A stretch of 64,000 nt of DNA. Source: Cohnella fermenti. Lineage in GTDB: Bacteria; Bacillota; Bacilli; Paenibacillales; Paenibacillaceae. Made by a program: the position numbers and the translations under genes. The stretch lies in assembly GCF_004801405.1 (NCBI RefSeq), contig NZ_SSOB01000004.1, positions 1 to 64,000 of the forward strand, written 5' to 3'. Positions 8,762 through 18,862 of this stretch are shown piece after piece (the stretch's first letter is position 1; every line of letters starts with the position of its first letter). Below the pieces are notes generated by a model. That model worked only from the letters and a program-made list of their open reading frames with translations. It made no database searches and had not been told where the DNA came from.

Positions 8762-10330
8762 ATGACTGTCCGTCAAACAGCAATATCGCTGCTGCTGCTC
8801 GTCTGGCTCGCGGCTCTGCTCGCCGGCTGCTCCGGCTCGAAGGATAACGGGGGAGCGTCGCAGCAGGCTTCGCCTTCCGAATCGAACGCCGGGGCGTCCG
8901 CATCCGCCTCGGGAGAGGCCGCGAAGCCGGACACGTCCAAGCCGGTCACGCTCAAGATGGTGCTGATCAGCGACGGAGCTCCGGATTCCGATCTCGTCTA
9001 CGGGGAGATCAACAAGAAGCTGAAGGAAGACATCAACGCAACCGTCGACGTCGAGTACATTCCGTTCGCGGACTGGCAGAAGGCGTATTCGCTCAAGTTC
9101 GCCGCCGGCGAGGACTTCGACCTGATCGTAACGGCGACCTGGGGCCAATTCGCGGATTACGCGAGGAAGGGCGCCTTCATGGAGCTGACGCCCGGGCTGA
9201 TGCAGACGTACGCTCCGCAGACGCTTGCCAGCTCCAGCCAGGAGGTGCTCGACGCCGGAACGGTCGACGGCAAGCTGTACGCGCTGCCGATGAACTACCG
9301 CGAGATCTCCGTCTACGGCTACGTCGTAAGAGGCGATCTGATGGACAAGTACGGCATCTCCTCGATTGATTCGCTTGACGACTTCGAAGGGTATCTGAAG
9401 GCCGTCTCCGAGAACGACAAGGAGCTTGTTCCGTGGGAAGCGACCTCCTACGACAACTGGATCATTCCGCACATGCAGCTTCAAGATCTGCGCGACCGCT
9501 ACGAGATGGGCACGGTCGGCGTCAGCGTGGACCTGGCGACGAATCGGATCGTCGATGCGACGGAGTCCGATCCGGCGGCGCTCGAGCTGTACAAGAGAAT
9601 GCAGACGTGGAATCAGTCAGGCTACATCTCGAAGAATTCGCTCGTCAACAAGGTGTCGTCCAAGGATTCGTTCGTCAACGGCAAGAGCTCCGCGTTCCTG
9701 ACGAACCTGCTCGACGCCAACGCCGCTTATCAGACGGTAATGACCGCGCATCCGGAATGGGACGTCCGCTTCTACCCGATCAATACGTCCAACAAGGTCG
9801 TCGCGAACTCGTACATGGCCAACGGCATGGCGATCAACGCGAAGTCCAAGAACGCGGAGCGCGCGCTGATGCTGCTCGACCTGTTCAAGAACGACGCGTG
9901 GTACAACCAGACGACGACGTACGGCATCCAGGGCAAGCATTGGGACGTCTCGGCGGAAGGCAAGCTTGTTCTGCTCGCCGACAGCCCGAACTACCCGCCG
10001 GACGGCACTTGCCCGTGGGGCTGGCGCGACGAGCGCTACTATCTGACGTCGCAGGACGGCCTGCCGAACTTCGACGACGTGATGAAGTCGCAGCGCGACC
10101 GGGTGTTCAATACGCCGCTTAACGACTTCCAGCCGGACCTCGAGAACATCAAGACGCAGCAGGCGGCGCTGTCCGACGTGTCCAGCCAGTACCAGTCGCC
10201 GCTGACGCTCGGCTTCGTCAAGGACGTCGACAAGGCGTATGCGGAGCTGCTCGCCAAGCGGAAGCAGGCCGGCTTCGACACGCTGCGCCAGGAGCTTCAG
10301 GCTCAGATCGACAAGGACGTTGCGAATTAA
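8762..10330 (+). CDS. Carbohydrate ABC substrate-binding lipoprotein
   Basis: A 522-residue extracellular solute-binding protein. The signal peptide ends in lipobox LLAGC (Cys near 21), followed by a Ser/Ala-rich tether (about 22-60). The body has the family-1 binding-protein pattern (VTLKMVLISDGAPDSDLVYG, ADWQKAYSLKFAAGEDFDL). ATG 8762 follows AAGGGAGG. Its large size is typical of LplA-like proteins that bind oligosaccharides. It lies third in the operon, 62 bp after the permease. Confidence 0.92.
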   Translation: MTVRQTAISLLLLVWLAALLAGCSGSKDNGGASQQASPSESNAGASASASGEAAKPDTSKPVTLKMVLISDGAPDSDLVYGEINKKLKEDINATVDVEYIPFADWQKAYSLKFAAGEDFDLIVTATWGQFADYARKGAFMELTPGLMQTYAPQTLASSSQEVLDAGTVDGKLYALPMNYREISVYGYVVRGDLMDKYGISSIDSLDDFEGYLKAVSENDKELVPWEATSYDNWIIPHMQLQDLRDRYEMGTVGVSVDLATNRIVDATESDPAALELYKRMQTWNQSGYISKNSLVNKVSSKDSFVNGKSSAFLTNLLDANAAYQTVMTAHPEWDVRFYPINTSNKVVANSYMANGMAINAKSKNAERALMLLDLFKNDAWYNQTTTYGIQGKHWDVSAEGKLVLLADSPNYPPDGTCPWGWRDERYYLTSQDGLPNFDDVMKSQRDRVFNTPLNDFQPDLENIKTQQAALSDVSSQYQSPLTLGFVKDVDKAYAELLAKRKQAGFDTLRQELQAQIDKDVAN

Positions 10331-10345
10331 GGGGCGGAAAAGAGC

Positions 10346-11479
10346 ATGTGGCATCCGGACGATTACCTGGCCAAACTGTATGAGGAGACGAAGGGGAGAA
10401 GGGAGCGGGAAGCGAAGGACGAGAGCGTGCCGGAGCGGCGAGAGAGGCTCAGGCTGCGGTTGAAGCAAGCTCTCGGGCTCGAATCGGGGGCCAAGGAAGC
10501 GCAACCACTGAACCCGCGCCTGCTGGAGAGAACCGAATGCGTCGGCTTCGTCCGGGAGCGGATCGAGCTGACGACGGCGGACGGGCTGCGAATGCCCGTG
10601 TACGTGCTTATCCCCTCCGACCGGCCCGGTCCGCATCCGATCGCGATCGGATGCCACGGGCACGGCTATGGCAGCCGCGAGGCGATCGGCCTCGCGCCGG
10701 ACGGCTCGGAGCTCGGCGAGAACGCGGGCCGACATTCGCGATTCGCCGCGGAACTCGCGCTCCGCGGCTTCGCGGTCGCCGTGCCGGAGCTGCTCGGGTT
10801 CGGCGACCGGCGGCTCCGCGACGATGCCGCGGCGGGTCCCGAGACGTACAGCTGCTACCGGCTCGCGGTCCATCTGCTGATGCACGGCCGCACGCTCGCC
10901 GGGCAGCGCATCGCCGAGACGCTGCGCGTCGCCGACTACATGGCAGCCAGGCCGGACTGCGACGCCGCCCGCATCGGCGCCATGGGCTATTCCGGCGGCG
11001 GGCTTGTCGCCGGAGTAGCCGCCGCGCTCGACGAGCGCATCGGGGCGACCGTGCTGTGCGGCTACGCGAGCCTGTTCCGCGACGGCGTGCTGGCGACGGC
11101 GCACTGCCTGGACAACTACGTTCCCGGCCTGCTGGAAGCGGGGGAGCTGCCCGATGTGCTCGGCCTGATCGCGCCGCGGCCGCTGCTGCTCTCCTCGGGA
11201 ACGACGGACCCGTTGTTCCCGGTCGAGTCGGTCCGCGAAGCGCACAGGCGGCTGCGGGAGCTGTACTCGGAGACGGCGCGAGACGCGGTGGCCGAGTCCG
11301 GTGCGGAGTCCGGGAATGGGGCTGCGGCCGCGGCAACGGAATCCGGTGCGGAGTCCGGGAATGGGGCGGCAGCGGAATCCGGCTCGATGCCGGAGCTGGA
11401 CATCTTCGCGGGCGGGCACGTCGTCAACGGAACCCGGGCCTACGAGTGGCTGCAGCAATGGGCGGGGCTGACGTTCTGA
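10346..11479 (+). CDS. Alpha/beta hydrolase (dienelactone hydrolase / acetyl-xylan-esterase-like)
   Basis: A 377-residue cytoplasmic hydrolase with no signal peptide. The nucleophile elbow GYSGGG (Ser near 217), the preceding GHGHGYGSREAIG segment, the acid loop SSGTTDP (Asp near 288) and the terminal FAGGHVVNG (His near 362) complete a Ser-Asp-His triad. It ends the sugar operon 15 bp after the lipoprotein and may de-esterify the imported sugar. An Ala/Glu/Ser/Gly-rich stretch between the acid loop and the His (bases 11290-11390) has a near-perfect internal duplication and looks like a recent insertion in a surface loop. Confidence 0.85.
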   Translation: MWHPDDYLAKLYEETKGRREREAKDESVPERRERLRLRLKQALGLESGAKEAQPLNPRLLERTECVGFVRERIELTTADGLRMPVYVLIPSDRPGPHPIAIGCHGHGYGSREAIGLAPDGSELGENAGRHSRFAAELALRGFAVAVPELLGFGDRRLRDDAAAGPETYSCYRLAVHLLMHGRTLAGQRIAETLRVADYMAARPDCDAARIGAMGYSGGGLVAGVAAALDERIGATVLCGYASLFRDGVLATAHCLDNYVPGLLEAGELPDVLGLIAPRPLLLSSGTTDPLFPVESVREAHRRLRELYSETARDAVAESGAESGNGAAAAATESGAESGNGAAAESGSMPELDIFAGGHVVNGTRAYEWLQQWAGLTF

Positions 11480-12202
11480 CGCAGGCGGCCGGCTGCGGCT
11501 CGAACAGCGGCGGCTCGGACGGATCGATGAGGAGTTGTCCTGCAATTGCATATTGGAGAAATGGCGGCATTGGGGGCCTCTCCCGGTGCCGCCATTTTGG
11601 CGTTGTTGAGCCTGTCCGCCTTGCTCTCGAGCGATAGGCCGATCCGCTCAACCGCAGACTCAGCTTCCGATTCCGGCGTGTACCTATTCGTATTGGCGAG
11701 GGGGAGGGCCCCCATCCTTATTTCCCAAAAGGGCGCCTTATCCCATCTGTTCAGAGCATGATTTTCCAAAAATTAGGATTCTGATAGAAAGGGATAAGGC
11801 ACTCTATTTTGAAGAAAAGATAGCGGCACTGTCGGTCGGTGCGGCGATACGGAAAATCAGGAACTGGAGTCGCAGGCTCGCTATAACAAACGGAATTGCC
11901 GGGGCCATTTGTCAGCGAGTGGTGATGTGCGGGGAATCCGTCTAGAATAACGGCGACTTCGGCGTTCCGATTATTTGCGGAGACTGCTTCTTTATCGAGT
12001 CGATCCTGCGGCTGCAAGGGCGGCATCGGCTGCTCTGGTAGGATGATCTGTTGTCTTTTATAATTCGCTGTTCTTTTACGATCCGGCGTCCGATCTTATC
12101 AGCGGACAAGAATCGCAAGATCGGCTTATTGGCCGCGCTCCCTCCTTCCGTTACAGTGACTCTAGAGCAATGAACATCACGCACATCTGCAGGAGGCCGG
12201 CC
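11480..12202. other. Gene-free gap with two GGGATAAGGCAC motifs
   Basis: About 720 bp without a convincing gene. It contains two oppositely oriented copies of a short dispersed motif: 11731-11754 (minus orientation, GCGCCTTATCCC ... CTGTTCAG) and 11781-11803 (plus, CTGAT ... GGGATAAGGCACT). Related copies lie at 61566-61589 and 62887-63052. The remainder (11830-12190) shows no clear terminator or coding pattern. Confidence 0.6.
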
Positions 12203-13192
12203 ATGATCTACGAGAAGCTGACGGAACAACATTTGCACGAGATAGTGAACATATGGAACGCGGAGCTGGGAGCATCGTATCCGCTGCGGCCGCGGCTGCT
12301 GAAGCAGAATGTGTTCGCGGACAGGCGGCTGCTGAAGGAAGGCTCGTGGGCGGCGCGGGAGTCCGAGGGCGGCGAATTGGTCGGATTTGTCGCGGTCAAG
12401 AGAACCTCCGAAGGAGACGAGAGCTTCGAGCTGGGACGGGACCTCGGGTGGATTCACGCGCTGTTCGTGGCGCCGAATTGGCGGGGGCAAGGCATCGGCG
12501 GCTGCTTGCTGCGCCGGGCGGAGGAGGCACTGGCCGCTGCGGGCGTCCGCCGGGTCCAGCTCGGCAACGACTTGCACCGCCGCCTGTTCCCGGGGGTGCC
12601 GAACGAGCTGACGGAGACGAAGGGATGGTTCGAGCGGCGGGGGTACGAATACCGGGAGGATGCGTACGACTTGATTCGATCGTACTCGGCCGAGGAGCGG
12701 GCGGAGCTGCCCGACACGGGAGAGGCGACGGCGAGAATTGCGCAGGCGGCGGATCGCGAGGAGCTGACCGCCTTCATGACGCGCTGCTTCCCCGGCACAT
12801 GGGACCTTCAGCAGCGCGACTACTGGGAGCAGGGGGGCGACGGGCGGGAGTATGTCGTGCTGGAGCGTGCGGGCCGGATCATCGGCTTCTGCCGGATGAA
12901 CGACGCGAAGTCCCCGCTGCTCGCACAGAACGTCTATTGGGCGCCTCTGTTCAATGAGGAGCTTGGCGGGATCGGCCCGCTTGGCATCGACGAGGCGCAG
13001 CGCGGGCACCGCTACGGCATCTCCATCGTCCAGGCGGCGATCGGCTTCCTGAGGGAGCGGGGCGTCCGGCACATCGTGATCGACACGACTCCGTTCGTCG
13101 ACTTCTACGGGAAGCTCGGCTACAAGCCCTGGAGGAAGTATGCGAAGTATGGGCGAAGCTTGGCCGGAAGCCAGAAGGAGAGGGAACGGTGA
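12203..13192 (+). CDS. Tandem GNAT acetyltransferase
   Basis: A 329-residue protein with two GNAT folds. The N-terminal one carries the acetyl-CoA loop WRGQGIGGCLLRRAEEAL (about 97-114). The C-terminal one has the motif QRGHRYGISIVQAAIGFL (about 268-285). ATG 12203 is preceded by AGGAGG (12191-12196); the frame extends to 12170 without a ribosome site. It stands alone between gaps. The acyl acceptor cannot be predicted. Confidence 0.88.
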   Translation: MIYEKLTEQHLHEIVNIWNAELGASYPLRPRLLKQNVFADRRLLKEGSWAARESEGGELVGFVAVKRTSEGDESFELGRDLGWIHALFVAPNWRGQGIGGCLLRRAEEALAAAGVRRVQLGNDLHRRLFPGVPNELTETKGWFERRGYEYREDAYDLIRSYSAEERAELPDTGEATARIAQAADREELTAFMTRCFPGTWDLQQRDYWEQGGDGREYVVLERAGRIIGFCRMNDAKSPLLAQNVYWAPLFNEELGGIGPLGIDEAQRGHRYGISIVQAAIGFLRERGVRHIVIDTTPFVDFYGKLGYKPWRKYAKYGRSLAGSQKERER

Positions 13193-13281
13193 GAGAGGAA
13201 CGCATCGTCCTGGAGAGCAAGCGGATCGTGTTCGCCGCCGCATTCGCCCGTGAAGCGCTTCTTCGGCCGGCCTCGCCGAGA

Positions 13282-13352
13282 ATAATAGAACGACCAGAGA
13301 TAATAGAACGACCAGAGCCTTGGGCCGGATGCCGATCCGGTCTCGTTTTTTT
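13282..13352 (+). terminator. Direct repeat and intrinsic terminator after the GNAT gene
   Basis: CCGGAT-GCCG-ATCCGG (13325-13340) followed by TCTCGTTTTTTT is a Rho-independent terminator. Just upstream the 18-bp sequence ATAATAGAACGACCAGAG occurs twice in tandem (13282-13318). Confidence 0.7.
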
Positions 13353-13814
13353 ATTTATCGGCAAAAAAATGGACATGGCAGGAATGATGTTATCATGGTA
13401 TTGACACTGATTGGTAATATAATATAACATACACATATCATAAAATTCCCCTACATCCTCAGAAGCAGGCTCGAACGACAACCTCAACCGATAACCGACA
13501 ACGAACACCTCACCTGCATATTTAACCGACACTGCATGCAAAACAAGAGAAATTGATCATTTTTTTTAGGTTTTCGCGGAATTTCCTAATCATTTTTCTT
13601 TTTTATATCCGAATGTTCGGATGTTGCTCGTCTATGTTGACATGCATGAATCTCGATAATTTTCGCTGCGAAACTGCCGGGATGCATGGTTTTTATGTCA
13701 TTCCCTTCGTTCTTTTTGTCTTTTTTCCTCCAAATTTTCGCTTGTTTTCAGTTTTTGTACCATTTTATTTTATAATAAATTCCAAATAATTAGCATTATT
13801 TTATAATTTATTTA

Positions 13815-13839
13815 AATGTCAGATCAAGTACAAGACATT
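13815..13839. promoter_or_regulatory. Inverted repeat upstream of the urt promoter
   Basis: AATGTC (13815-13820) and GACATT (13834-13839) are separated by 13 bp and lie 22 bp before the -35 box. A nitrogen regulator (TnrA/GlnR) would be expected here. The half-sites resemble TGTNA/TNACA only loosely, so the regulator is left open. Confidence 0.35.
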
Positions 13840-13861
13840 AACATTTTTAACGTAAGATATA

Positions 13862-13891
13862 TTGACATGAAAATAAATCCAACACTATAAT
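13862..13891 (+). promoter_or_regulatory. SigA promoter of the urea operon
   Basis: Perfect TTGACA (13862-13867) and perfect TATAAT (13886-13891) with an 18-bp spacer, about 75 bp before the urtA start. No terminator is seen until 24622, so this promoter may drive all eleven genes. Confidence 0.8.
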
Positions 13892-13967
13892 ACAGACAGC
13901 CGAACGGTAATCGACTACAAATAAAAAAACGTTCGGAAAATCACCATTAGGAAAAGGGAGTGGAGTT

Positions 13968-15245
13968 GTGAAGAGAAAAGGAAATTGGTTTAAAGGCATG
14001 GGGTTGGCCGTATCGGTGAGTCTTGCTCTGGTGGGATGCGGCAGCAATAACGAGAACAATTCGGCCTCGTCTTCGGCACCGGCTTCCTCGGCGCCGGCCT
14101 CTTCGTCCGCAGCAAGCGAAGGCGGCACGGTCAAGGTCGGCATTCTGCACTCGCTCAGCGGCACGATGTCCATCAGCGAAGTGACGGTCAAGAACTCCGA
14201 ATTGATGGCGATCGACGAGATCAACGCCGCCGGCGGCGTTCTGGGCAAGCAGATCGAGCCCGTGATCGAAGACGGCGCATCGGATTGGCCGACCTTCGCC
14301 GAGAAGGCGCGCAAGCTGATCTCCGAAGACAAGGCAGCGACGGTATTCGGCGGCTGGACATCCGCAAGCCGCAAGGCGATGCTGCCCGTATTCGAAGAGC
14401 TTAACGGTCTGCTGTGGTACCCCGTCCAGTATGAAGGCCTCGAATCCTCTCCCAATATTTTCTACACCGGCGCTACAACGAACCAGCAGATCGTCCCTTC
14501 GGTCGACTACCTGCTGGAACAAGGCAAGAAGAAGTTCTTCCTGCTCGGCTCCGACTACGTATTCCCGCGCACGGCGAACAAGATCATCAAGGCGCAATTG
14601 GCTGCCAAGGGCGGCGAGACCGTCGCCGAAGAGTATACGCCGCTCGGTCATACCGACTACACGACGATCATCGCCAAGATCAAGGAAGCGAAGCCGGACG
14701 TCGTGTACAACACGCTGAACGGCGACAGCAACGTAGCCTTCTTCAAGCAACTGAAGGATGCGGGCATTGCCGCCGCGGATCTGACGACGCTGTCGGTCAG
14801 CATCGCCGAAGAGGAAGTCAAGGGCATCGGCGCCGACTTCCTGGCCGGACATCTGGTTGCCTGGAACTACTATCAGACAACCGACACGCCGGAGAACAAG
14901 ACGTTCGTCGAGAGCTTCAAGGCGAAGTACGGCGCGGACAGCGTAACGAGCGACCCGATGGAGGCGGGCTATACGGCCGTCTACCTGTGGAAGGCGGCGG
15001 TGGAGAAGGCAGGCTCCTTCGACGTGGACGCCGTGAAGGCAGCCGCAGGCGGCATCGAGTTCAACGCTCCGGAAGGCAAGGTTACGATCGACGGCGAGAA
15101 CCAGCACATCTACAAGACGGTCCGAATCGGCGAGATTCAGTCCGACGGCATGATCAAGGAGCTGTGGAACTCCGGCAGCCCGGTCAAGCCGGACCCGTAC
15201 CTCAAGGGCTACGATTGGGCAGGCGACCTCAGCTCGGGGTCCTAA
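13968..15245 (+). CDS. urtA: Urea ABC transporter substrate-binding lipoprotein
   Basis: A 425-residue Livk-type binding protein. The signal peptide ends in lipobox ALVGC, followed by a short Ser/Ala tether. The mature part opens [17 protein letters not shown] and continues with the UrtA/FmdD-type motifs [21 protein letters not shown] and [11 protein letters not shown], characteristic of urea/short-amide binders. The start is GTG 13968 after AAAGGGAG. It is the first gene of urtABCDE followed by nickel-permease and urease genes, so urea capture is the clear role. Confidence 0.96.
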   Translation: MKRKGNWFKGMGLAVSVSLALVGCGSNNENNSASSSAPASSAPASSSAASEGGTVKVGILHSLSGTMSISEVTVKNSELMAIDEINAAGGVLGKQIEPVIEDGASDWPTFAEKARKLISEDKAATVFGGWTSASRKAMLPVFEELNGLLWYPVQYEGLESSPNIFYTGATTNQQIVPSVDYLLEQGKKKFFLLGSDYVFPRTANKIIKAQLAAKGGETVAEEYTPLGHTDYTTIIAKIKEAKPDVVYNTLNGDSNVAFFKQLKDAGIAAADLTTLSVSIAEEEVKGIGADFLAGHLVAWNYYQTTDTPENKTFVESFKAKYGADSVTSDPMEAGYTAVYLWKAAVEKAGSFDVDAVKAAAGGIEFNAPEGKVTIDGENQHIYKTVRIGEIQSDGMIKELWNSGSPVKPDPYLKGYDWAGDLSSGS

Positions 15246-15353
15246 TCCTCAAGGCATAAGGGCAATCGAATGGGCGGGAGCAGCGCTCGGCGAGATATTC
15301 GACGACACGGCGCACTCCCGCTTTACCTTCATCGCAGGGAGGGGGCGAATGTC

Positions 15354-16259
15354 ATGGAGATGTGGATCTCCCAGTTGTTCAACGGCTTGAGCGTCAGCTC
15401 CATTCTGCTGTTGATTGCGCTCGGCCTCGCCATTACCTTCGGACTTATGGGCGTCATCAATATGGCGCACGGCGAGTTTATTATGATCGGCAGCTACACC
15501 GCCTACTTGACGCAGAATTTGTTCAAGGACCTGCTGCCCAAGGGCGCTTTCGACAGCTACTTTATCGCGGCGATCATCGCCAGCTTCCTCGTTGCGTTCG
15601 TCATCGGCTATGTGCTGGAGGTGATATTGATCCGGCACTTGTACGGCCGTCCGCTGGACAGTCTGCTCGCTACATGGGGCGTCGGCCTCGTGCTGCAGCA
15701 GATCGCGCGATCGATCTTCGGCGCGCCGAACGTCGCCGTGAGCAGTCCGTCGTGGCTGAACGGCGGGCTTGAGCTTATAGACGGCGTGGTGTTCCCTTAC
15801 AAGCGGCTGTTTATTCTCGCGCTGGTCGCCATATGCCTGGTCGCCATGTATATGTACATTTATCGAAGCGCGTCAGGCAGACGGATGCGGGCGGTCATGC
15901 AGAATCGCGAGATGGCCGCATGTCTCGGCATCTCGACCAGGCGCGTGGACGGGATGACGTTCGCGATCGGTTCGGGCATTGCGGGAATCGCGGGCTGCGC
16001 ATTGACGTTGATCGGCCCGATCGGCCCGAACATCGGCACCTATTATATCGTCGATGCGTTCATGGTCGTCGTCCTGGGCGGCGTCGGCAAGCTGGTCGGC
16101 ACCGTTGTCGGCGCGCTCGGCATCGGCTTCTTCAACACCATGTTCGAATGGTGGTCGAACGCTTCGCTCGGCAAGGTGTTCGTCTTTATATTGATCGTGG
16201 CTTTCCTCCAATGGAAGCCGAAGGGATTGTTCGCCGTTCGCACGCGCCAACTGGATTGA
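15354..16259 (+). CDS. urtB: Urea ABC transporter permease UrtB
   Basis: A 301-residue LivH-type permease (MEMWISQLFNGLSVSSILLL ... FGLMGVINMAHGEFIMIG) with about eight membrane segments. The frame is open from 15270, but ATG 15354 follows GGGAGGGG at 8 nt and fits the family's short N-terminus. It pairs with UrtC to form the channel. Confidence 0.95.
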   Translation: MEMWISQLFNGLSVSSILLLIALGLAITFGLMGVINMAHGEFIMIGSYTAYLTQNLFKDLLPKGAFDSYFIAAIIASFLVAFVIGYVLEVILIRHLYGRPLDSLLATWGVGLVLQQIARSIFGAPNVAVSSPSWLNGGLELIDGVVFPYKRLFILALVAICLVAMYMYIYRSASGRRMRAVMQNREMAACLGISTRRVDGMTFAIGSGIAGIAGCALTLIGPIGPNIGTYYIVDAFMVVVLGGVGKLVGTVVGALGIGFFNTMFEWWSNASLGKVFVFILIVAFLQWKPKGLFAVRTRQLD

Positions 16260-16303
16260 CGATCGAATGAGAGCCATTACATCGAAGAGGAGGTGAGCCT
16301 TCC

Positions 16304-17416
16304 ATGACGTCGATTTTTGCGGACCGCCGAAGACTTTGGCTGTTGCTCGGCTATATCGCAGCCGCAGCGGTATTGTTCTGCGCTCCGCTGTATTTAAGCG
16401 ATTTCCGCCTTAATTTGCTTGCCAAGTTTCTTGCATTCGCGATCGCAGCGCTCGGTCTTGACCTGCTCTGGGGTTATACCGGCGTACTAAGCCTCGGACA
16501 CGGCGTGTTCTTCGGACTGGGAGCTTATGCGATGGGCATGCATCTGAAGCTTCAGGCGAGCGGGACGCGGTTGCCCGACTTTATGGATTGGAGCGGGTTG
16601 ACGAAGCTGCCCTGGTTCTGGGAACCGTTCAAGGTGTTCCCCGTCGCGGTTGCGCTCGGCATCCTGATCCCGGCGCTGCTCGCTTTGTTCCTGGGCTTCT
16701 TCACGTTCCGCAATCGGATCAAGGGCGTGTACTTCACCATTCTGACGCAGGCGCTTGTCATTATTGTCACAACGCTGTTCATCGGGCAGCAGGCTTATAC
16801 GGGCGGCACGAACGGACTGACGAGCTTCACCAAGCTGCTGGGCGAGCCTCTGAGGTCGGATACGATGAAGACCGTCTTGTATCTTGCGACGGTCGCGGTG
16901 CTCGTGCTCGTGTTCATGTTGTGCCGTTACATCGCGAACAGCCGGATGGGCAAGGTGCTGCGCGCCATTCGCGACGGGGAGAACCGGGTGCGCTTCCTCG
17001 GCTACAATCCGGCGACGTACCAGATGATGACGTTCGCTTTCTCCGGTGCGCTGGCGGGCATAGCGGGAATGCTGTTCGTGCTTCATGTCGGCATTATCTC
17101 GCCTTCGATGATGGGCATTGTGCCGTCGATCGAGATGATTCTGTGGGTCGCGATCGGCGGAAGAGGCACGCTGATCGGCGCTTTGATCGGAACGCTGGCG
17201 CTCAACTATGCCAAGAGCGGTCTGTCCGAAGCCTATCCGGACTTCTGGACGATTGGCCTCGGCGTGCTGTTTATCGTCGTAACGGTTTTCTTGCCGGGCG
17301 GCATTGCCGGTCTGATTCGATCCGGCGCCGAAGCCGTCCGCAGAATACGCGGAAGGGGGAATATGCATGAGTCAGGCGCCCATTCTGTCCTGCAAGGAAG
17401 TAACCGTAGCGTTTGA
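16304..17416 (+). CDS. urtC: Urea ABC transporter permease UrtC
   Basis: A 370-residue LivM-type permease with the motifs LDLLWGYTGVLSLGHGVFFG and IGGRGTLIGALIGTLALNY. ATG 16304 is preceded by GAGGAGGTGA. The 3' end overlaps urtD by 50 bp, which implies translational coupling. Confidence 0.95.
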   Translation: MTSIFADRRRLWLLLGYIAAAAVLFCAPLYLSDFRLNLLAKFLAFAIAALGLDLLWGYTGVLSLGHGVFFGLGAYAMGMHLKLQASGTRLPDFMDWSGLTKLPWFWEPFKVFPVAVALGILIPALLALFLGFFTFRNRIKGVYFTILTQALVIIVTTLFIGQQAYTGGTNGLTSFTKLLGEPLRSDTMKTVLYLATVAVLVLVFMLCRYIANSRMGKVLRAIRDGENRVRFLGYNPATYQMMTFAFSGALAGIAGMLFVLHVGIISPSMMGIVPSIEMILWVAIGGRGTLIGALIGTLALNYAKSGLSEAYPDFWTIGLGVLFIVVTVFLPGGIAGLIRSGAEAVRRIRGRGNMHESGAHSVLQGSNRSV

Positions 17417-18149
17417 CGGATTCAAGGCCGTTCAGGGCATGAATCTGCTGCTGCTGCCGGGAGAGCTGCGCTTCCTGATCGGGCCCAACGGCGCGGGCAA
17501 GACGACGATGCTGGACGTCATCTGCGGCAAGGTCAAGCCGGTGTCGGGGAGCGTGTCGTTCCACCGTCGGCCCGGCGCCCTCGATATCACCAAGCTCCAG
17601 GAGCACAAGATCGCGGAATCCGGCATCGGGCGCAAGTTCCAGACGCCCTCCATCTTCGCAGGACTGACGGTAATGGAGAATCTGGAGATCGCCATGTCGC
17701 AGAATCGCAGCGTGTGGGCCACCCTGCGAGCAACGCTCAAACCGAGCGAACGCGAACGAATCGACGAGGAGCTGGCGCTCATCGGTCTTGGCGATCAGCG
17801 TCACCTGCGGGCGGGACTGCTCTCCCACGGCCAGAAGCAGTGGCTGGAGATCGGGATGATGCTGCTTCAGGAGCCGGAGATTCTGCTGCTCGACGAGCCG
17901 GTGGCCGGCATGACGGACAAGGAGACGGACAAGACGGGAGAGCTGTTGCAGGAGATCGTCCGCAAGCGGACGGTCGTCGTCGTCGAGCACGACATGGAGT
18001 TCGTGCGCAACTTCGCCAGCAAGGTGACGGTTATGCACGAAGGCAAGCTTCTGAAGGAAGGCACGATGGATGAGATTCAGAGCGACGACCGGGTGGCCGA
18101 AGTGTACCTGGGCAGAGGCAAAGGGCGGGATGCGCATGCTGTCGGTTGA
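17367..18149 (+). CDS. urtD: Urea ABC transporter ATPase UrtD
   Basis: A 260-residue LivG-type ATPase: Walker A GPNGAGKTT (about 40-48), signature LLSHGQKQWLEIG, Walker B EILLLDEPVAG, and switch His in VVVEHDMEF. SHGQ in place of LSGG is characteristic of UrtD. The start lies inside urtC, and the gene overlaps urtE by 14 bp. Confidence 0.96.
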   Translation: MSQAPILSCKEVTVAFDGFKAVQGMNLLLLPGELRFLIGPNGAGKTTMLDVICGKVKPVSGSVSFHRRPGALDITKLQEHKIAESGIGRKFQTPSIFAGLTVMENLEIAMSQNRSVWATLRATLKPSERERIDEELALIGLGDQRHLRAGLLSHGQKQWLEIGMMLLQEPEILLLDEPVAGMTDKETDKTGELLQEIVRKRTVVVVEHDMEFVRNFASKVTVMHEGKLLKEGTMDEIQSDDRVAEVYLGRGKGRDAHAVG

Positions 18150-18843
18150 AGCATTGGAAGCGGGCTACGGCGAGAGCATGATCCTGCGCGACGTGAGCCT
18201 GAAGGTGGAGCCGGGTCAAGTCGTATGTCTGATGGGACGCAACGGCGTGGGCAAGTCCACGCTGGTCAAGAGCATTATGGGCGTCATCAAGACGAAGCGG
18301 GGACAAGTCAAGTTTAACGGAAGCGATATTACCCGATCGCCTTCGGGCGAGCGGGCGCGGGCGGGGATCGGGTACGTTCCGCAGGGGCGGGAGGTGTTCG
18401 GCCAATTGAGCGTCTATGAGAACTTGCGGATCGGACTCGAAGCGTGCCGCGACAAGAAGCGGCGCAAGACCAGGGAGATCCCGTCCGAGGCTATCGCGAA
18501 GTTCCCCGTGCTGCCGTCGATGTACGGGCGACGAGGCGGCGATCTCAGCGGCGGGCAGCAGCAGCAGCTCGCCTTCGCCAGAGCGCTCGTCTCCGAGCCG
18601 GAGCTGCTGCTTCTCGACGAGCCGGCGGAAGGAATTCAGCCATCGATCGTGCAGGATATTCAAGATGTTATTCGCAGCATTCGCAATGAAGGCCGGACTT
18701 CGATTTTGCTCGTCGAGCAGAGTCTGGACTTCGTTCGCAGCGTGGGAGACGTATTTTACATCATGGAGAAAGGAACGATCGTCTGGAGCGGTGGCAAGGA
18801 GCGTCTCGACGATCCGAACGTGATGCGGTATTTGACGATCTAA
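18136..18843 (+). CDS. urtE: Urea ABC transporter ATPase UrtE
   Basis: A LivF-type ATPase of about 235 residues: MLSVEALEAGYGES start, Walker A GRNGVGKST, signature DLSGGQQQQLAFARAL, Walker B ELLLLDEPAEG. The start is set at ATG 18136, which matches the family; ATG 18130 two codons upstream is possible. It overlaps urtD and completes the transporter. Confidence 0.95.
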   Translation: MLSVEALEAGYGESMILRDVSLKVEPGQVVCLMGRNGVGKSTLVKSIMGVIKTKRGQVKFNGSDITRSPSGERARAGIGYVPQGREVFGQLSVYENLRIGLEACRDKKRRKTREIPSEAIAKFPVLPSMYGRRGGDLSGGQQQQLAFARALVSEPELLLLDEPAEGIQPSIVQDIQDVIRSIRNEGRTSILLVEQSLDFVRSVGDVFYIMEKGTIVWSGGKERLDDPNVMRYLTI

Positions 18844-18862
18844 CCCAAGAAGCGGCAACCGG

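Larger units (their letters stand above)
13400..13967. other. AT-rich leader region before the urea operon
   Basis: About 560 bp, far more AT-rich than the flanking genes, with no convincing gene. TTGACA (13401-13406), 16 bp, TATAAC (13423-13428) could be an upstream promoter. The rest is poly-T and poly-A-rich with several short palindromes. The better promoter (13862-13891) lies near the urtA start. Confidence 0.6.

Noticed and set aside
13189-13404. 71-codon ORF overlapping the GNAT stop
   Set aside because: It runs through direct repeats and the terminator and lacks a separate ribosome site or recognisable family.
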